From Coriobacteriia bacterium (GTDB lineage Bacteria > Actinomycetota > Coriobacteriia > Coriobacteriales > UBA8131): a stretch of DNA of 64,000 nt. The notes beneath the pieces were generated by a model. The model was not told where the DNA came from and searched no databases. It saw nothing but the letters and a program-made list of their open reading frames with translations. The stretch spans positions 62,001-126,000 of the forward strand of contig WRHU01000003.1 of the NCBI GenBank assembly GCA_009783085.1. Reading direction: 5' to 3'. This document shows, piece after piece, positions 46,665 through 55,278 of the stretch; the first letter of the stretch is position 1; each line of letters opens with the position of its first letter. The position numbers were made by a program, and so were the translations under genes.

Positions 46665-46725
46665 ACGCCGCACCAACCGTCATCTTGCAGGCAGCATCCA
46701 TGCGGCGCAGCCACCCCTCACATTG
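46656..46725. repeat. REP-like hairpin repeat family E, copy related to 18005-18125
   Basis: tatatctaaaCGCCGCAccaaccgtcatcttgcaggcagcatccaTGCGGCGcagccaccc; shares tatatctaaacgccgcaccaac and ccaaccgtcatct with 18003-18124. Confidence 0.75.
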
Positions 46726-46804
46726 CCGCAAGAGGACGACCTATTAGTTTTCTGACCGATAACTCTATCAACGCGTTTTGTCCTATAAGCCTAATTTCAA
46801 AATG

Positions 46805-46813
46805 TGGTACAAT
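46805..46813 (+). promoter_or_regulatory. Extended -10 promoter for RNA element copy B
   Basis: TGGTACAAT; no clear -35. Confidence 0.45.
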
Positions 46814-46814
46814 A

Positions 46815-46940
46815 CCCATTAAGGGAGTACACAGAACCCTTTGGTTGGGGTGGTACTCCGGTTGTAGTTTTTGGGAAGTCGTCTATTGCTTGCGCTTAGG
46901 CGACTTCCGCGCATTTGGCGCCGCGATGTTAATCTCGACG
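46815..46940 (+). ncRNA. Two-hairpin RNA-like element, copy B; candidate antitoxin RNA antisense to the 46883-47068 ORF
   Basis: Hairpin 1 46824-46859 (GGAGTAC..GTACTCC), hairpin 2 46874-46908 (12-bp stem); compensatory differences versus copy A. Confidence 0.5.
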
Positions 46941-47068
46941 AAAATGCGCTCAATATTTACAACCTTTGTAGCCTCCTTTCGTCCTCTCAGGCCTATCACA
47001 ATAGGCACGATCAGTTGAACAAGTGTCGGCACAAGGCCGAATAAAAGTTCAAAAAAGGTATTACCCAT
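46883..47068 (-). CDS. Small hydrophobic protein (61 aa), candidate membrane toxin
   Basis: MGNTFFELLFGLVPTLVQLIVPIVIGLRGRKEATKVVNIERIFVEINIAAPNARKSPKRKQ; ATG with AAAGGGG RBS; one TM helix plus basic tail. Confidence 0.5.
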   Translation of the reverse strand: MGNTFFELLFGLVPTLVQLIVPIVIGLRGRKEATKVVNIERIFVEINIAAPNARKSPKRKQ

Positions 47069-47102
47069 AAGTAGGACCCCTTTCAATTATCGAATTGAAT
47101 AA

Positions 47103-47140
47103 TCGAAACCGGAGTACCACCCAAGGCTCTGTGTACAGCC
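47103..47140 (-). repeat. Inverted copy of RNA hairpin 1 in the leader of the small ORF
   Basis: Reverse complement ggctGTACACAGAGCCTTGGGTGGTACtCCGGTTtcg matches GGAGTACACAGAACCctttGGTTGGGGTGGTACTCCGGTTg. Confidence 0.7.
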
Positions 47141-47170
47141 TTCACCATAGCAAGCGATTCTTGCTGGAGT

Positions 47171-47234
47171 CTGTACCGTTTCTATCCTTTTTCTATATTT
47201 TTTATTACTTATTTATTAGCCAGTTCTTACTTGA
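47171..47234 (-). repeat. Dispersed repeat family D, copy 3 (inverted)
   Basis: Reverse complement tcaagtaagaactggctaataaataagtaataaaaaatatagaaaaaggatagaaacggtacag versus 36278-36345. Confidence 0.75.
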
Positions 47235-47408
47235 AAAAGCCTTACGGTCCTGACCAGCAATTACGCTTGACAGGCAGGTTGTACGTCGATTTTTTTGAAC
47301 TTTTTGTAAAAAAACTCTGGACATTTCGTGCTTTTTCGCCAGCTACAAAAAATTACCAAAAAATCCCTTTTTGCCACTTTATTTCTCAATTTAAGGTATA
47401 ATCAGGGC

Positions 47409-48950
47409 ATGACCGCAAACGTAGCTAACAACAAACTAGGCGGTATCTCTGAATCATGCTCTTTTGGAGACGTGTGTCTTCTCGGCTGTAAGGTTACCGG
47501 GAGGGCGATTTTCGAGTACTTTGTTTCTCATGCTAAGCAGCTTAACAGTCTTGCAATTTTTGGTCTTTCTGCTGGTGACGCCGCTGATTTAGAAGGGTGG
47601 CTCAAAGACCGTAACTTGAGTCAAGATAAATTGCCATTCAAACTAGCACTTTACGTTGGCGAGCAGGAAGTTCACGGAAACTACGATCTTGCCATAGCAA
47701 GTCCGGGTATTCCGTATCACACGCCGTTTTACCAAAGTGCCCTCAAATGCGCAAAAGAACTTATTTGCGAGCCAGAATTGGCGTGGCGCATATCGCCTGA
47801 GCGCTGGATTGGCGTTACGGGAACAAACGGAAAAACCACCACCACCTCGCTCATTGCCCATTTGCTCAACGAGGCAGGCATAAAGGCTCGCACGGTTGGC
47901 AACATCGGCAACCCATGTATTGAGGCAATTGTTAAGCGCTCGGCCGACGAATACTTAATTGCGGAGCTTTCGTCCTATCAGCTGTACTCAACGGTGCAAT
48001 TTGCTCCAGATACGTCGGTGCTCCTGGGCATTACGCCCGACCACTTCTCGTGGCACGGTTCGTATGAGGCCTACGAGCAGGCTAAGCTTAAGATTTTTGC
48101 AAACCTTGCTGCCGAGTCCCTTGCGGTGGTTGATGCTACCAATGAGCCGGCGTGCGCCGCACTGCGCACGTTGCGGGCAAACAACCAGCCCAGCATTGGT
48201 GTGGGAACATGCGAGGGCCTGTACCACAGTATGGCAGCGCAGTGCGGCGCACAAAACGCTGCCTATGTTTCGCCTGATTCCCATACGCTTACGGTGGTGC
48301 TCGATAAAAAACCGCACGAGCTTTGTCATATTGCAGACCTCAAAATCCGTGGCCCTCACAACATTACAAACGCTTTATTGGCGGCAAGTGTTGCGTTGCA
48401 CGTTGGCGCAAACCCCAAGCAGGTTACTCAGGGCCTGCAGAGCTTTAGCGCACCTGAGCATCGGCTTGAGCCCTGTGGTGAGGTTGATGGCGTTCGCTTC
48501 TACAACGACTCCAAGGCTACCAACACCGACGCCGCTATTAAAGCGGTGGAATCTTTTGGTGACGACGAGGGTCGTAAGGTTATCGCACTGTTTGGCGGCA
48601 GCGACAAGGGCACCGAGCTTGATGAACTGGTTACCGCCTGTTCAAGAAATTGCAAGACGGTGCTTTGCTACGGCGAGGCTGGCGAGCGACTTTATAAGGC
48701 GTTTAGCACCTGCGACGCATTTGAAGTTTTGCCTCTTAAAGATTTTTCTGAAGCGTGCGTGGCGGCGGTTGCTGCAAGTGCAGAGGGAGATACGATTCTC
48801 CTTTCGCCCGCCTGCGCTTCGTTTGATGAGTTTCCGTGTTTTGAGGCACGTGGCGGGGCATTTAAGGAGTTTGTTGCTGGCCTGCGTGCTGGGCTTCGAC
48901 CCCGAGAAGCTGCCGAGAAGGCAATGCTAGCTGCAAAGGAGCTGTGTTAG
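47409..48950 (+). CDS. murD: UDP-N-acetylmuramoylalanine-D-glutamate ligase
   Basis: GVTGTNGKTTTTSLIAHLLNEAG, NIGNPCIEA, ITPDHFSWHGSYEAY, FYNDSKATNTDAAIKAV. Confidence 0.95.
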   Translation: MTANVANNKLGGISESCSFGDVCLLGCKVTGRAIFEYFVSHAKQLNSLAIFGLSAGDAADLEGWLKDRNLSQDKLPFKLALYVGEQEVHGNYDLAIASPGIPYHTPFYQSALKCAKELICEPELAWRISPERWIGVTGTNGKTTTTSLIAHLLNEAGIKARTVGNIGNPCIEAIVKRSADEYLIAELSSYQLYSTVQFAPDTSVLLGITPDHFSWHGSYEAYEQAKLKIFANLAAESLAVVDATNEPACAALRTLRANNQPSIGVGTCEGLYHSMAAQCGAQNAAYVSPDSHTLTVVLDKKPHELCHIADLKIRGPHNITNALLAASVALHVGANPKQVTQGLQSFSAPEHRLEPCGEVDGVRFYNDSKATNTDAAIKAVESFGDDEGRKVIALFGGSDKGTELDELVTACSRNCKTVLCYGEAGERLYKAFSTCDAFEVLPLKDFSEACVAAVAASAEGDTILLSPACASFDEFPCFEARGGAFKEFVAGLRAGLRPREAAEKAMLAAKELC

Positions 48951-48954
48951 TAAG

Positions 48955-51177
48955 GTGGGCTTGAGAGTTGTGCCTAACATATCGAGAGAAACAGCACCCT
49001 CCTCGGGTGCATCTCGTCGTGCAACCACAACCACCTCTGCCAGCACAAAGGCTCAGGGCAAAAATAAGCAGTCGTCCAAAAACAACAAACAGGCGGCTCA
49101 GAACAAACAGGCGGCCCAGAGCAAACAATCGGCTCAGAACAAGCAAGCAGCCCAAACTAAAGCTCAAACTAAAGCTCAAACCAAAAAAACTCCAGCATTT
49201 TCGCTGGTGGGCGGTTCAATGGTTGTGTGGGCACGTATTCTCTTTATCGTTTCGGTAGTCTTGCTGTTGATATTTGGTCTAGTCATGGTCTACAGCGCCT
49301 CGAGCATCACGGCTCTTGTTGACACGGGCGATCCTGCTTTCTACTTCATAAAGCAGCTGCAATTTGTAGCTATAGGCGTTGTTATTGCAATCGTTTTGGC
49401 TGCCGTAAACTACCACCGACTTATCACGGGCAACGCACGTGTTATCGTCTGGGGTCTAATATGGGCTCTTTGGGTAGTAATTGCGCTTCTGTTGGCCTAC
49501 ACCCTTCTTAAGGGTGACGAGGCTCTTGGTGCAAAGCGGTGGATTGAAATTGGCGGCTTTAACTTCCAGCCCGGCGAGCTGGTTAAAATCTCCCTCATGC
49601 TCATTACCGCTCATTTTGTTGCCAAACTTTATGAGTCAAAGTTCACAGGCTGGCGTTTGGGGTGCATTATCCTTGGTGTTGCCATTCCGACGCTCCTGCT
49701 CTTAGCGCAGCCCGACCTAGGAACGGCTGTTATTGCGCTTGTTGGTGTTGCCGTTGTTATGTGGCTCGGTGGCGTTCCCGGACGCATTGTTGCAACCTAC
49801 CTCGGCATACTATGTGTTGTGGCTGTTTTTGCAATTATGATGGCGAGCTTTAGGCAAAGTCGTATGATGGCGTTTATCGACCCGTGGGCTGCTCCGCTTG
49901 AGGAGGGCTATCAGATTATCAACTCCTTCTACGCTTTTGGTGAGGGAGGCATAGCGGGCGTGGGGCTGGGACAATCTCACCAGAAGTTCCTCTATCTCCC
50001 CGAGGCGCAAAACGACTTCATTTTTGCCATTATTGGTGAGGAACTTGGTCTTTTGGGAGCCTTTGCAACCGCACTGCTTTTTGTGCTGTTTGTTTTTTCG
50101 GGCCTCATGGTTGCCCGCAACGCCCCCGATGTTACGGGACGTATGATTGCGGGCTCTGCTGCGACGCTTATTGGGCTTCAGGCCTTTATAAATATGCTCT
50201 GCGTTTTGGGCCTTGCGCCCATTACGGGTAAGCCTCTGCCGTTTATTAGTGCGGGCGGTACTTCGCTGCTTTCGTCCATGATTTTGGTGGGGCTGGTGCT
50301 TTCGGTTGCTTTTCACTCAGATTCGCGCGACCGCTCAACGCAGCGTCGTGATGAGCTTCTTATTATCGAGGGAGGCGCAAAGAGCAAAACTTCGCACGAC
50401 ACAACGCAGCGTGAGCGCAAGCGTCCTAATACTTCACCAAAACCAGCTCGTCCAGCGTTTGGTGGTGCCCCTGCTTCTGCATCGGCTTCATCGGCGGCTT
50501 GTGCTCCAGCTTCCGCTTCAAAGAAAACACGGGGCTTTAAGCCTCCAAAAAATACTGCGCCAACCAAAACAGCTGAGCGACGCTGCGTCCAATCTGTGAG
50601 GTCGGCTCAGGCCTCTGCGTTTTCAGATAAAGCACCCATCAGAATGCCGAGCCGAGCTTCTGGCGCACGAGTGAGTGCAGGCGGAGCACAGGCAACTGCA
50701 GGCGGAGTGCGAGCGGCGGCGAGCAACAATCGGGCAACCGCAGGATATTCTGGCACTTCAAGCGTGCGGACAACCGGTTACTCTGGATTAGCTGGAACAC
50801 GAGGTGCGATGGGAGCACGAGGCGCAAAGGGAATGTCAGGAGCATCGGGAGCATACGGAGTGCCGAGTTCAAGCGCGCCAAGTTCTGGCAAAAGACCAGC
50901 TGCCAAGATGCCCCCTCGCCCCAGCATGGCACCGGCTAAAATGTCGAGATTGGCCTTTGTTCCGCCATCGGCTGCCTCATACGCAAATAGACCCGCCCCG
51001 CCGTCAAGTGGAGCGTTCATGCGAGGCGACCATGTTTCAGACTTGCCGTCTTGTAGGGCTAAACCTGCTGCGGGCTCAAAGGCTGCAGCACTTCCTGTTT
51101 CGGGACGCTCTCGCAATAGAAACGGTGCGAGCACACCAGCACGTTCTCAGCGACGTGCGGGTGGTGCGGGCGCATAA
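48955..51177 (+). CDS. ftsW: FtsW-type SEDS glycosyltransferase with low-complexity N- and C-terminal extensions
   Basis: FGLVMVYSAS, DEALGAKRWIEIGGFNFQPGELVKISLML, QPDLGTAV, GLGQSHQKFLYLPEAQNDFIFAIIGEELG, GKPLPFISAGGTSLLSSM. Confidence 0.93.
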   Translation: MGLRVVPNISRETAPSSGASRRATTTTSASTKAQGKNKQSSKNNKQAAQNKQAAQSKQSAQNKQAAQTKAQTKAQTKKTPAFSLVGGSMVVWARILFIVSVVLLLIFGLVMVYSASSITALVDTGDPAFYFIKQLQFVAIGVVIAIVLAAVNYHRLITGNARVIVWGLIWALWVVIALLLAYTLLKGDEALGAKRWIEIGGFNFQPGELVKISLMLITAHFVAKLYESKFTGWRLGCIILGVAIPTLLLLAQPDLGTAVIALVGVAVVMWLGGVPGRIVATYLGILCVVAVFAIMMASFRQSRMMAFIDPWAAPLEEGYQIINSFYAFGEGGIAGVGLGQSHQKFLYLPEAQNDFIFAIIGEELGLLGAFATALLFVLFVFSGLMVARNAPDVTGRMIAGSAATLIGLQAFINMLCVLGLAPITGKPLPFISAGGTSLLSSMILVGLVLSVAFHSDSRDRSTQRRDELLIIEGGAKSKTSHDTTQRERKRPNTSPKPARPAFGGAPASASASSAACAPASASKKTRGFKPPKNTAPTKTAERRCVQSVRSAQASAFSDKAPIRMPSRASGARVSAGGAQATAGGVRAAASNNRATAGYSGTSSVRTTGYSGLAGTRGAMGARGAKGMSGASGAYGVPSSSAPSSGKRPAAKMPPRPSMAPAKMSRLAFVPPSAASYANRPAPPSSGAFMRGDHVSDLPSCRAKPAAGSKAAALPVSGRSRNRNGASTPARSQRRAGGAGA

Positions 51178-51289
51178 AGGGCAGACAGTGTGGCGCATGA
51201 ACATTAACACGGCGGACGGAAGCATAAAAATCATAAAGAGCATAAAATCACTAAGAGCACAAAGAGCATAAGGATCGTAAGGAGGGCGC

Positions 51290-52423
51290 ATGAAAATTGT
51301 TGTAACAAGTGGCGGTACCGCTGGGCACATTTACCCTGCGCTTGCCGTAGCACAAGCTCTGAGAGCTGCTGGGCACGAGTTGTTTTTTGCGGGAAGCACC
51401 CACGGACAAGAAGTAGCACTGGTAGCCCAAGAGGGTATTTCGTATAAAGGTTTTGAATCCAAGGGGTTCAATCGCTCAAAGCCAGCAAGCCTTCCTGCCT
51501 TTGTGTGGCATACGCAACGCTCGACCACCTTAGCAAAAAAGTGGCTGGGCGAAGTAAAGCCGGATGCTGTGGTGGGGTTTGGTGGTTTTGCCTCTGTTCC
51601 TGTGTGTCGGGCTGCCTTAAAAAAAGGACTCCCGGTGCTTATTCACGAGCAGAACTCAGCGGCTGGCTGGGCAAATCGCTTTTTGGCACGACTAAGAGTT
51701 GGTGCGATTGCCTTAACGTATGAGCAGGCACGCAAGCAGCTGACCTTTAGGCCAGAAACACTAGTGGAGCTCACGGGCAATCCGGTACGCTCCTCTCTGT
51801 TGGAGTGTGCCGAGCCTGAGGCGCGCGCCTTGGCACGCACGTCTTTTCGCAGTGCTTGCAACATTCCTGCCAACGCCTGCGTACTTTTGGTGTTTGGCGG
51901 AAGCCAAGGCGCGCGCTCCATCAACGAAGCAGTAGTAACCCAAGCTTCAAGCATACTAGCGCAGCCCAACACTCACGTTGTGCATCTTACGGGGCCCAAG
52001 CAATTTGATGCCGTATGCAGTCAACTTGCGCAAACACTTAACGAGCAACAACAAAAACGCTGGCATGCAATTGACTACTGCACGCAGATGGGCGAGGCCT
52101 TTGCCGCCTCCGATGTAGTGCTTGCACGTGCTGGCGCAGGCTCGCTTGCAGAGATAGCCGTTTTTGGTATTCCAGCCCTGCTTGTTCCGTATCCTTATGC
52201 GACCGATGACCATCAAACAGCCAATGCACGCTCCCTTGTTGAGGCAGGCGCTGCCCGCTGTGTAATCGATGCAGACTTAAGCAGCCCCGTTTTTGCAGAA
52301 ACCTTAATCGAGCTTTTAGAAAACGAAACGCTGCGCACCTCTATGACTCAAGCAGCCAGTAGCTCTGATGCCGCTGGCGCCACCAACCGCATCATAGAAT
52401 TGCTCTATAAAATAGCGAAGTAG
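51290..52423 (+). CDS. murG: Undecaprenyldiphospho-muramoylpentapeptide beta-N-acetylglucosaminyltransferase
   Basis: VTSGGTAGHIYPALAVAQAL, VGFGGFASVPV, IHEQNSAAGWANRFL, GGSQGARSINEAV. Confidence 0.96.
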   Translation: MKIVVTSGGTAGHIYPALAVAQALRAAGHELFFAGSTHGQEVALVAQEGISYKGFESKGFNRSKPASLPAFVWHTQRSTTLAKKWLGEVKPDAVVGFGGFASVPVCRAALKKGLPVLIHEQNSAAGWANRFLARLRVGAIALTYEQARKQLTFRPETLVELTGNPVRSSLLECAEPEARALARTSFRSACNIPANACVLLVFGGSQGARSINEAVVTQASSILAQPNTHVVHLTGPKQFDAVCSQLAQTLNEQQQKRWHAIDYCTQMGEAFAASDVVLARAGAGSLAEIAVFGIPALLVPYPYATDDHQTANARSLVEAGAARCVIDADLSSPVFAETLIELLENETLRTSMTQAASSSDAAGATNRIIELLYKIAK

Positions 52424-52431
52424 GAAAACCC

Positions 52432-53745
52432 ATGAACGCACACAAAAACGAGAAATCTATGGATACACACGAAAGCAAAAAACCTTTGAGCGCATACAAA
52501 AACAAAGTGCTTATGCTGGCGGTTCGTGCTGGCGAAATAATGCTCAAAAGTGGCGCTGAGGTGTACCGTGCCGAAAGTACCATTGAGCGTATTTGCCATG
52601 CCTGCGACATCGAATATGTACAAAGTTTCATTACCACAACGGGCATTATTGTTTCGGTTGGCGCAGACGAGGCGCGAGCTGAGGTTCAAACTGCCATTAG
52701 ACGTGTGCGACATGGCTCAACAGACCTAGAAAAAGTTTCTCAAATCAACACGTTTATACGCCGCTTTACCGCAGCACCTGCGCACACTGAGGAAAGCATA
52801 AACGAAGGCTTAAAGGAGCTTGACCGCATAGACGCTCTCGATGGTTTTAAGCTGCCCATTCGCCTTGCGGCACTCGTAGTAATCGCTTTTTTCTTTACGA
52901 TGGTCAACGGAGGGAGCCCTATAGATGGCGCCTGTGCAATAGGAGTTGGTGTTGCAGCTTATCTCTTTTCGCTCTCGATTGGACACTTAAAAATCAACCG
53001 TTTTATCGTGGTTTTTGCCAGTTGTTTTTTTGCAGAGGGCTTAGCCTTGCTCATTTTCAATCTCGGCTTTTGCTCCTCGTTGAGCGCTATGATTATCGGT
53101 AGCATCATTGTGTATCTGCCCGGCGTGGCCATTGTTAATGCCGTCCGTGATTTGCTTTCTGGCGATATGCTCTCGGGCGTTTCTCGCACGGTAGAATCCC
53201 TGCTGGTCGCCATTGCAATTGCTGGTGGTGCAGGTATGTTGCTGAGGTTTGCTCCGGCACCCCTTCATGCCGACGTATCCACGCAGTTTGCCGTGCAATT
53301 CCAATTTCTGTTTGCGCTCATTGGTACGATGGGCATTGCAATTATGGTTAATATCCCACGTCGCTATCTGCTTCCCGTTGGCTTTATAGCTGGCTGTGGT
53401 TTTGCTGTTTACGAACTCATGCTGGCAGCGGGGAGCAGCCAAGTTATGGGTTGTTTTATCGCTACCTGCACCATTGCCTTGCTTGCCGAAATTGCAACAC
53501 GCTTGAGTAAAGATGCTGCTACCTTGTTTATTATTCCGGCAATTTTTCCGCTGGTGCCGGGAGGCCTTATGTACAAGGCCATGACGTTTCTTCTTGCAAA
53601 CGATACGCAGGCGGCGCTTCGAACGGGTCTTGAGGCACTGTTTGTAGCCGGAAGCATAGCAGTCGCGCTTCTTGTGATAATTTCTTTAACCCGTGTTATT
53701 TCCTCGGTGTACCAGTCGGCACGCAGGCGGACTCAAGAGTCGTAA
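52432..53745 (+). CDS. Threonine/serine exporter family protein (ThrE-like)
   Basis: AVRAGEIMLKSGAEVYRAESTIERI, ~10 TM segments, PAIFPLVPGGLMYKAM. Confidence 0.9.
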   Translation: MNAHKNEKSMDTHESKKPLSAYKNKVLMLAVRAGEIMLKSGAEVYRAESTIERICHACDIEYVQSFITTTGIIVSVGADEARAEVQTAIRRVRHGSTDLEKVSQINTFIRRFTAAPAHTEESINEGLKELDRIDALDGFKLPIRLAALVVIAFFFTMVNGGSPIDGACAIGVGVAAYLFSLSIGHLKINRFIVVFASCFFAEGLALLIFNLGFCSSLSAMIIGSIIVYLPGVAIVNAVRDLLSGDMLSGVSRTVESLLVAIAIAGGAGMLLRFAPAPLHADVSTQFAVQFQFLFALIGTMGIAIMVNIPRRYLLPVGFIAGCGFAVYELMLAAGSSQVMGCFIATCTIALLAEIATRLSKDAATLFIIPAIFPLVPGGLMYKAMTFLLANDTQAALRTGLEALFVAGSIAVALLVIISLTRVISSVYQSARRRTQES

Positions 53746-53763
53746 GGAAGACCATCGAGTATA

Positions 53764-53822
53764 GGGGACGGTATGATTTTGTCACATATTAAAATAGAGT
53801 GTGACAAAATCATACCGTCCCC
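53764..53822. repeat. REP hairpin, perfect 23-bp inverted repeat
   Basis: GGGGACGGTATGATTTTGTCACA (53764-53786) / TGTGACAAAATCATACCGTCCCC (53800-53822). Confidence 0.9.
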
Positions 53823-53831
53823 TTTGTCGCC

Positions 53832-53915
53832 TTAGGGATACCACAGCCAGTCTATCGCCGTTGCTTCGACTTCGTTCATGCGGATTAACTTCAATTCTTC
53901 TTTTGAATTAGCCAT
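53832..53915 (-). pseudogene. N-terminal stub of an integrative-element AAA ATPase (RepA-like)
   Basis: MANSKEELKLIRMNEVEATAIDWLWYP*; EVEAxxIDWLWYP is the start motif of AAA ATPases of clostridial ICEs; truncated next to the REP hairpin. Confidence 0.55.
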
Positions 53916-53954
53916 GAAAAAATCTCCTTTTCTGTTTTGGTTTGTATATATAAA

Positions 53955-53994
53955 AAGCCCCTCGGCGGTTGACGTCTTGACCGCTTCGGGGCTT
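53955..53994 (-). terminator. Intrinsic terminator/attenuator upstream of the AAA ATPase stub (minus strand)
   Basis: Minus: AAGCCCCgaaGCGGTCaagacgtcAACCGCcgaGGGGCTTtttatata. Confidence 0.65.
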
Positions 53995-54714
53995 GGATTT
54001 TCCATATGGAAATATTCATATTTTCGTGGTATAGTATTTTTTGGAAGTATTATTCCAAGCAGATTATTTATAGATAGGAGAATGTTAATTGTCATCCTGT
54101 GAACGGTCTAACAACTTGGGGAGTGAAAGCCTTTGTAAGTGTTCTTTTACGGATTGCGATAAATGAGGCAAATGTTGTTCGTGCGTATTGTTTCATCGTA
54201 CAAAAGGCGGGCTACCCGGCTGTTTTTTTTCGGAAGAAGCTGAAAAGGCAGGAAATAGGGATGTTGATTACTTCATTGAAAATATTGGTGTTCCGCTAAA
54301 AGAGTCTCATAGCGAATAGGTGTTTTCAATGTGTCTTTTATGTGGTAGCGCAGAAATGCCGAAGCAGGAACGAGAACGAATCACCCGCTTCATGGAAGCG
54401 TGTGACCCACTCTGACAGTTACCGCTTCGCGGATAACTGCCGTGGGCGCTGCCGCGGGCTTCGCCGCCGTCTACAACAACAAAGCTTTGCTTCCTTGTTT
54501 CGACTTTGCGGCGATACGGACGGACAGAAAACGCCGCGTGACCCGCGCCGCCTTTCCGTCCGTCCGCTCGTGCTTCGTGCGAACCGTCCCGCCCCCATCG
54601 GCGTGTCGCTTTACCCTTGCCCGATGGGGAACGCACAAAGACCGTGTAAGTAATATCATTAACAGTGCATTTTATCTGAGCAACGAGCAGAGAAATTTAT
54701 ATACTGGGAGGCTA

Positions 54715-55218
54715 ATGGAAATGAGAAATTTCAAACCTAATGAAGAATGGGGTGTATATGAGTCTAATGTGCAGGCGTACAGAAGCAATTTTCTTTCATC
54801 GCAATCAATTTTACTTGCTGTTGGAGCAATAACATATGCGAATAGTTTCATATTGACAACTATAATTGCTGTTATTTCTGTAATTCAAATATGGTATATC
54901 TGGTTTAGAGTAATATATGTAAGAACTCAGATTCTTGATTATCATAAGTATGCGATGAATACTATATTTGATAAAAAAGGCAACATCAGAGATGAGAGAA
55001 CAAACCCACAAAATTATCTAAGCGAGCAGACATATATAAGGGACAAATCAGTTAGAAAAGAAGTGTACAAAAATATGACTTCTATTTGGGGTAGACAGGA
55101 AAATTTTCATACTCTACGGCTTACAAGAATAAAGTTCGATATTCTTATTCCCGCATCTATGACGCTCATTTGGCTTGTGCTTGTTGGATTTTCATTGGCT
55201 ACATACATAACTCATTAA
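54715..55218 (+). CDS. Small multi-pass membrane protein (RipA-family octameric membrane protein-like)
   Basis: MEMRNFKPNEEWGVYESNVQAYRSNFLSSQSILLAVGAITYANSF..., hydrophobic pairs; RBS GGGAGG; AT-rich relative to flanks. The upstream part of the track ORF (54442-54714) is not convincing coding. Confidence 0.6.
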   Translation: MEMRNFKPNEEWGVYESNVQAYRSNFLSSQSILLAVGAITYANSFILTTIIAVISVIQIWYIWFRVIYVRTQILDYHKYAMNTIFDKKGNIRDERTNPQNYLSEQTYIRDKSVRKEVYKNMTSIWGRQENFHTLRLTRIKFDILIPASMTLIWLVLVGFSLATYITH

Positions 55219-55278
55219 ACACAATGCATTGAGCCGCTTCACGCCACGATGTGTTATCGTTAGCGAGATTATCCCTGT

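Noticed and set aside
46815-46940. Hairpin 2 of the RNA element considered as a canonical rho-independent terminator
   Set aside because: 12-bp stem but no U-tract on either strand, so called a structured RNA element rather than a terminator.
46801-47240. Alternative reading of the TA-like locus as a MITE with terminal inverted repeats
   Set aside because: Not excluded, but the compensatory stem changes, promoters and intact small ORF favour an RNA/TA interpretation; copy A lacks the second terminus.
54442-54714. Upstream 91 codons of the 54442-55218 track ORF
   Set aside because: Arg/Pro-rich out-of-frame-like sequence; a strong RBS and ATG at 54715 mark the real start.
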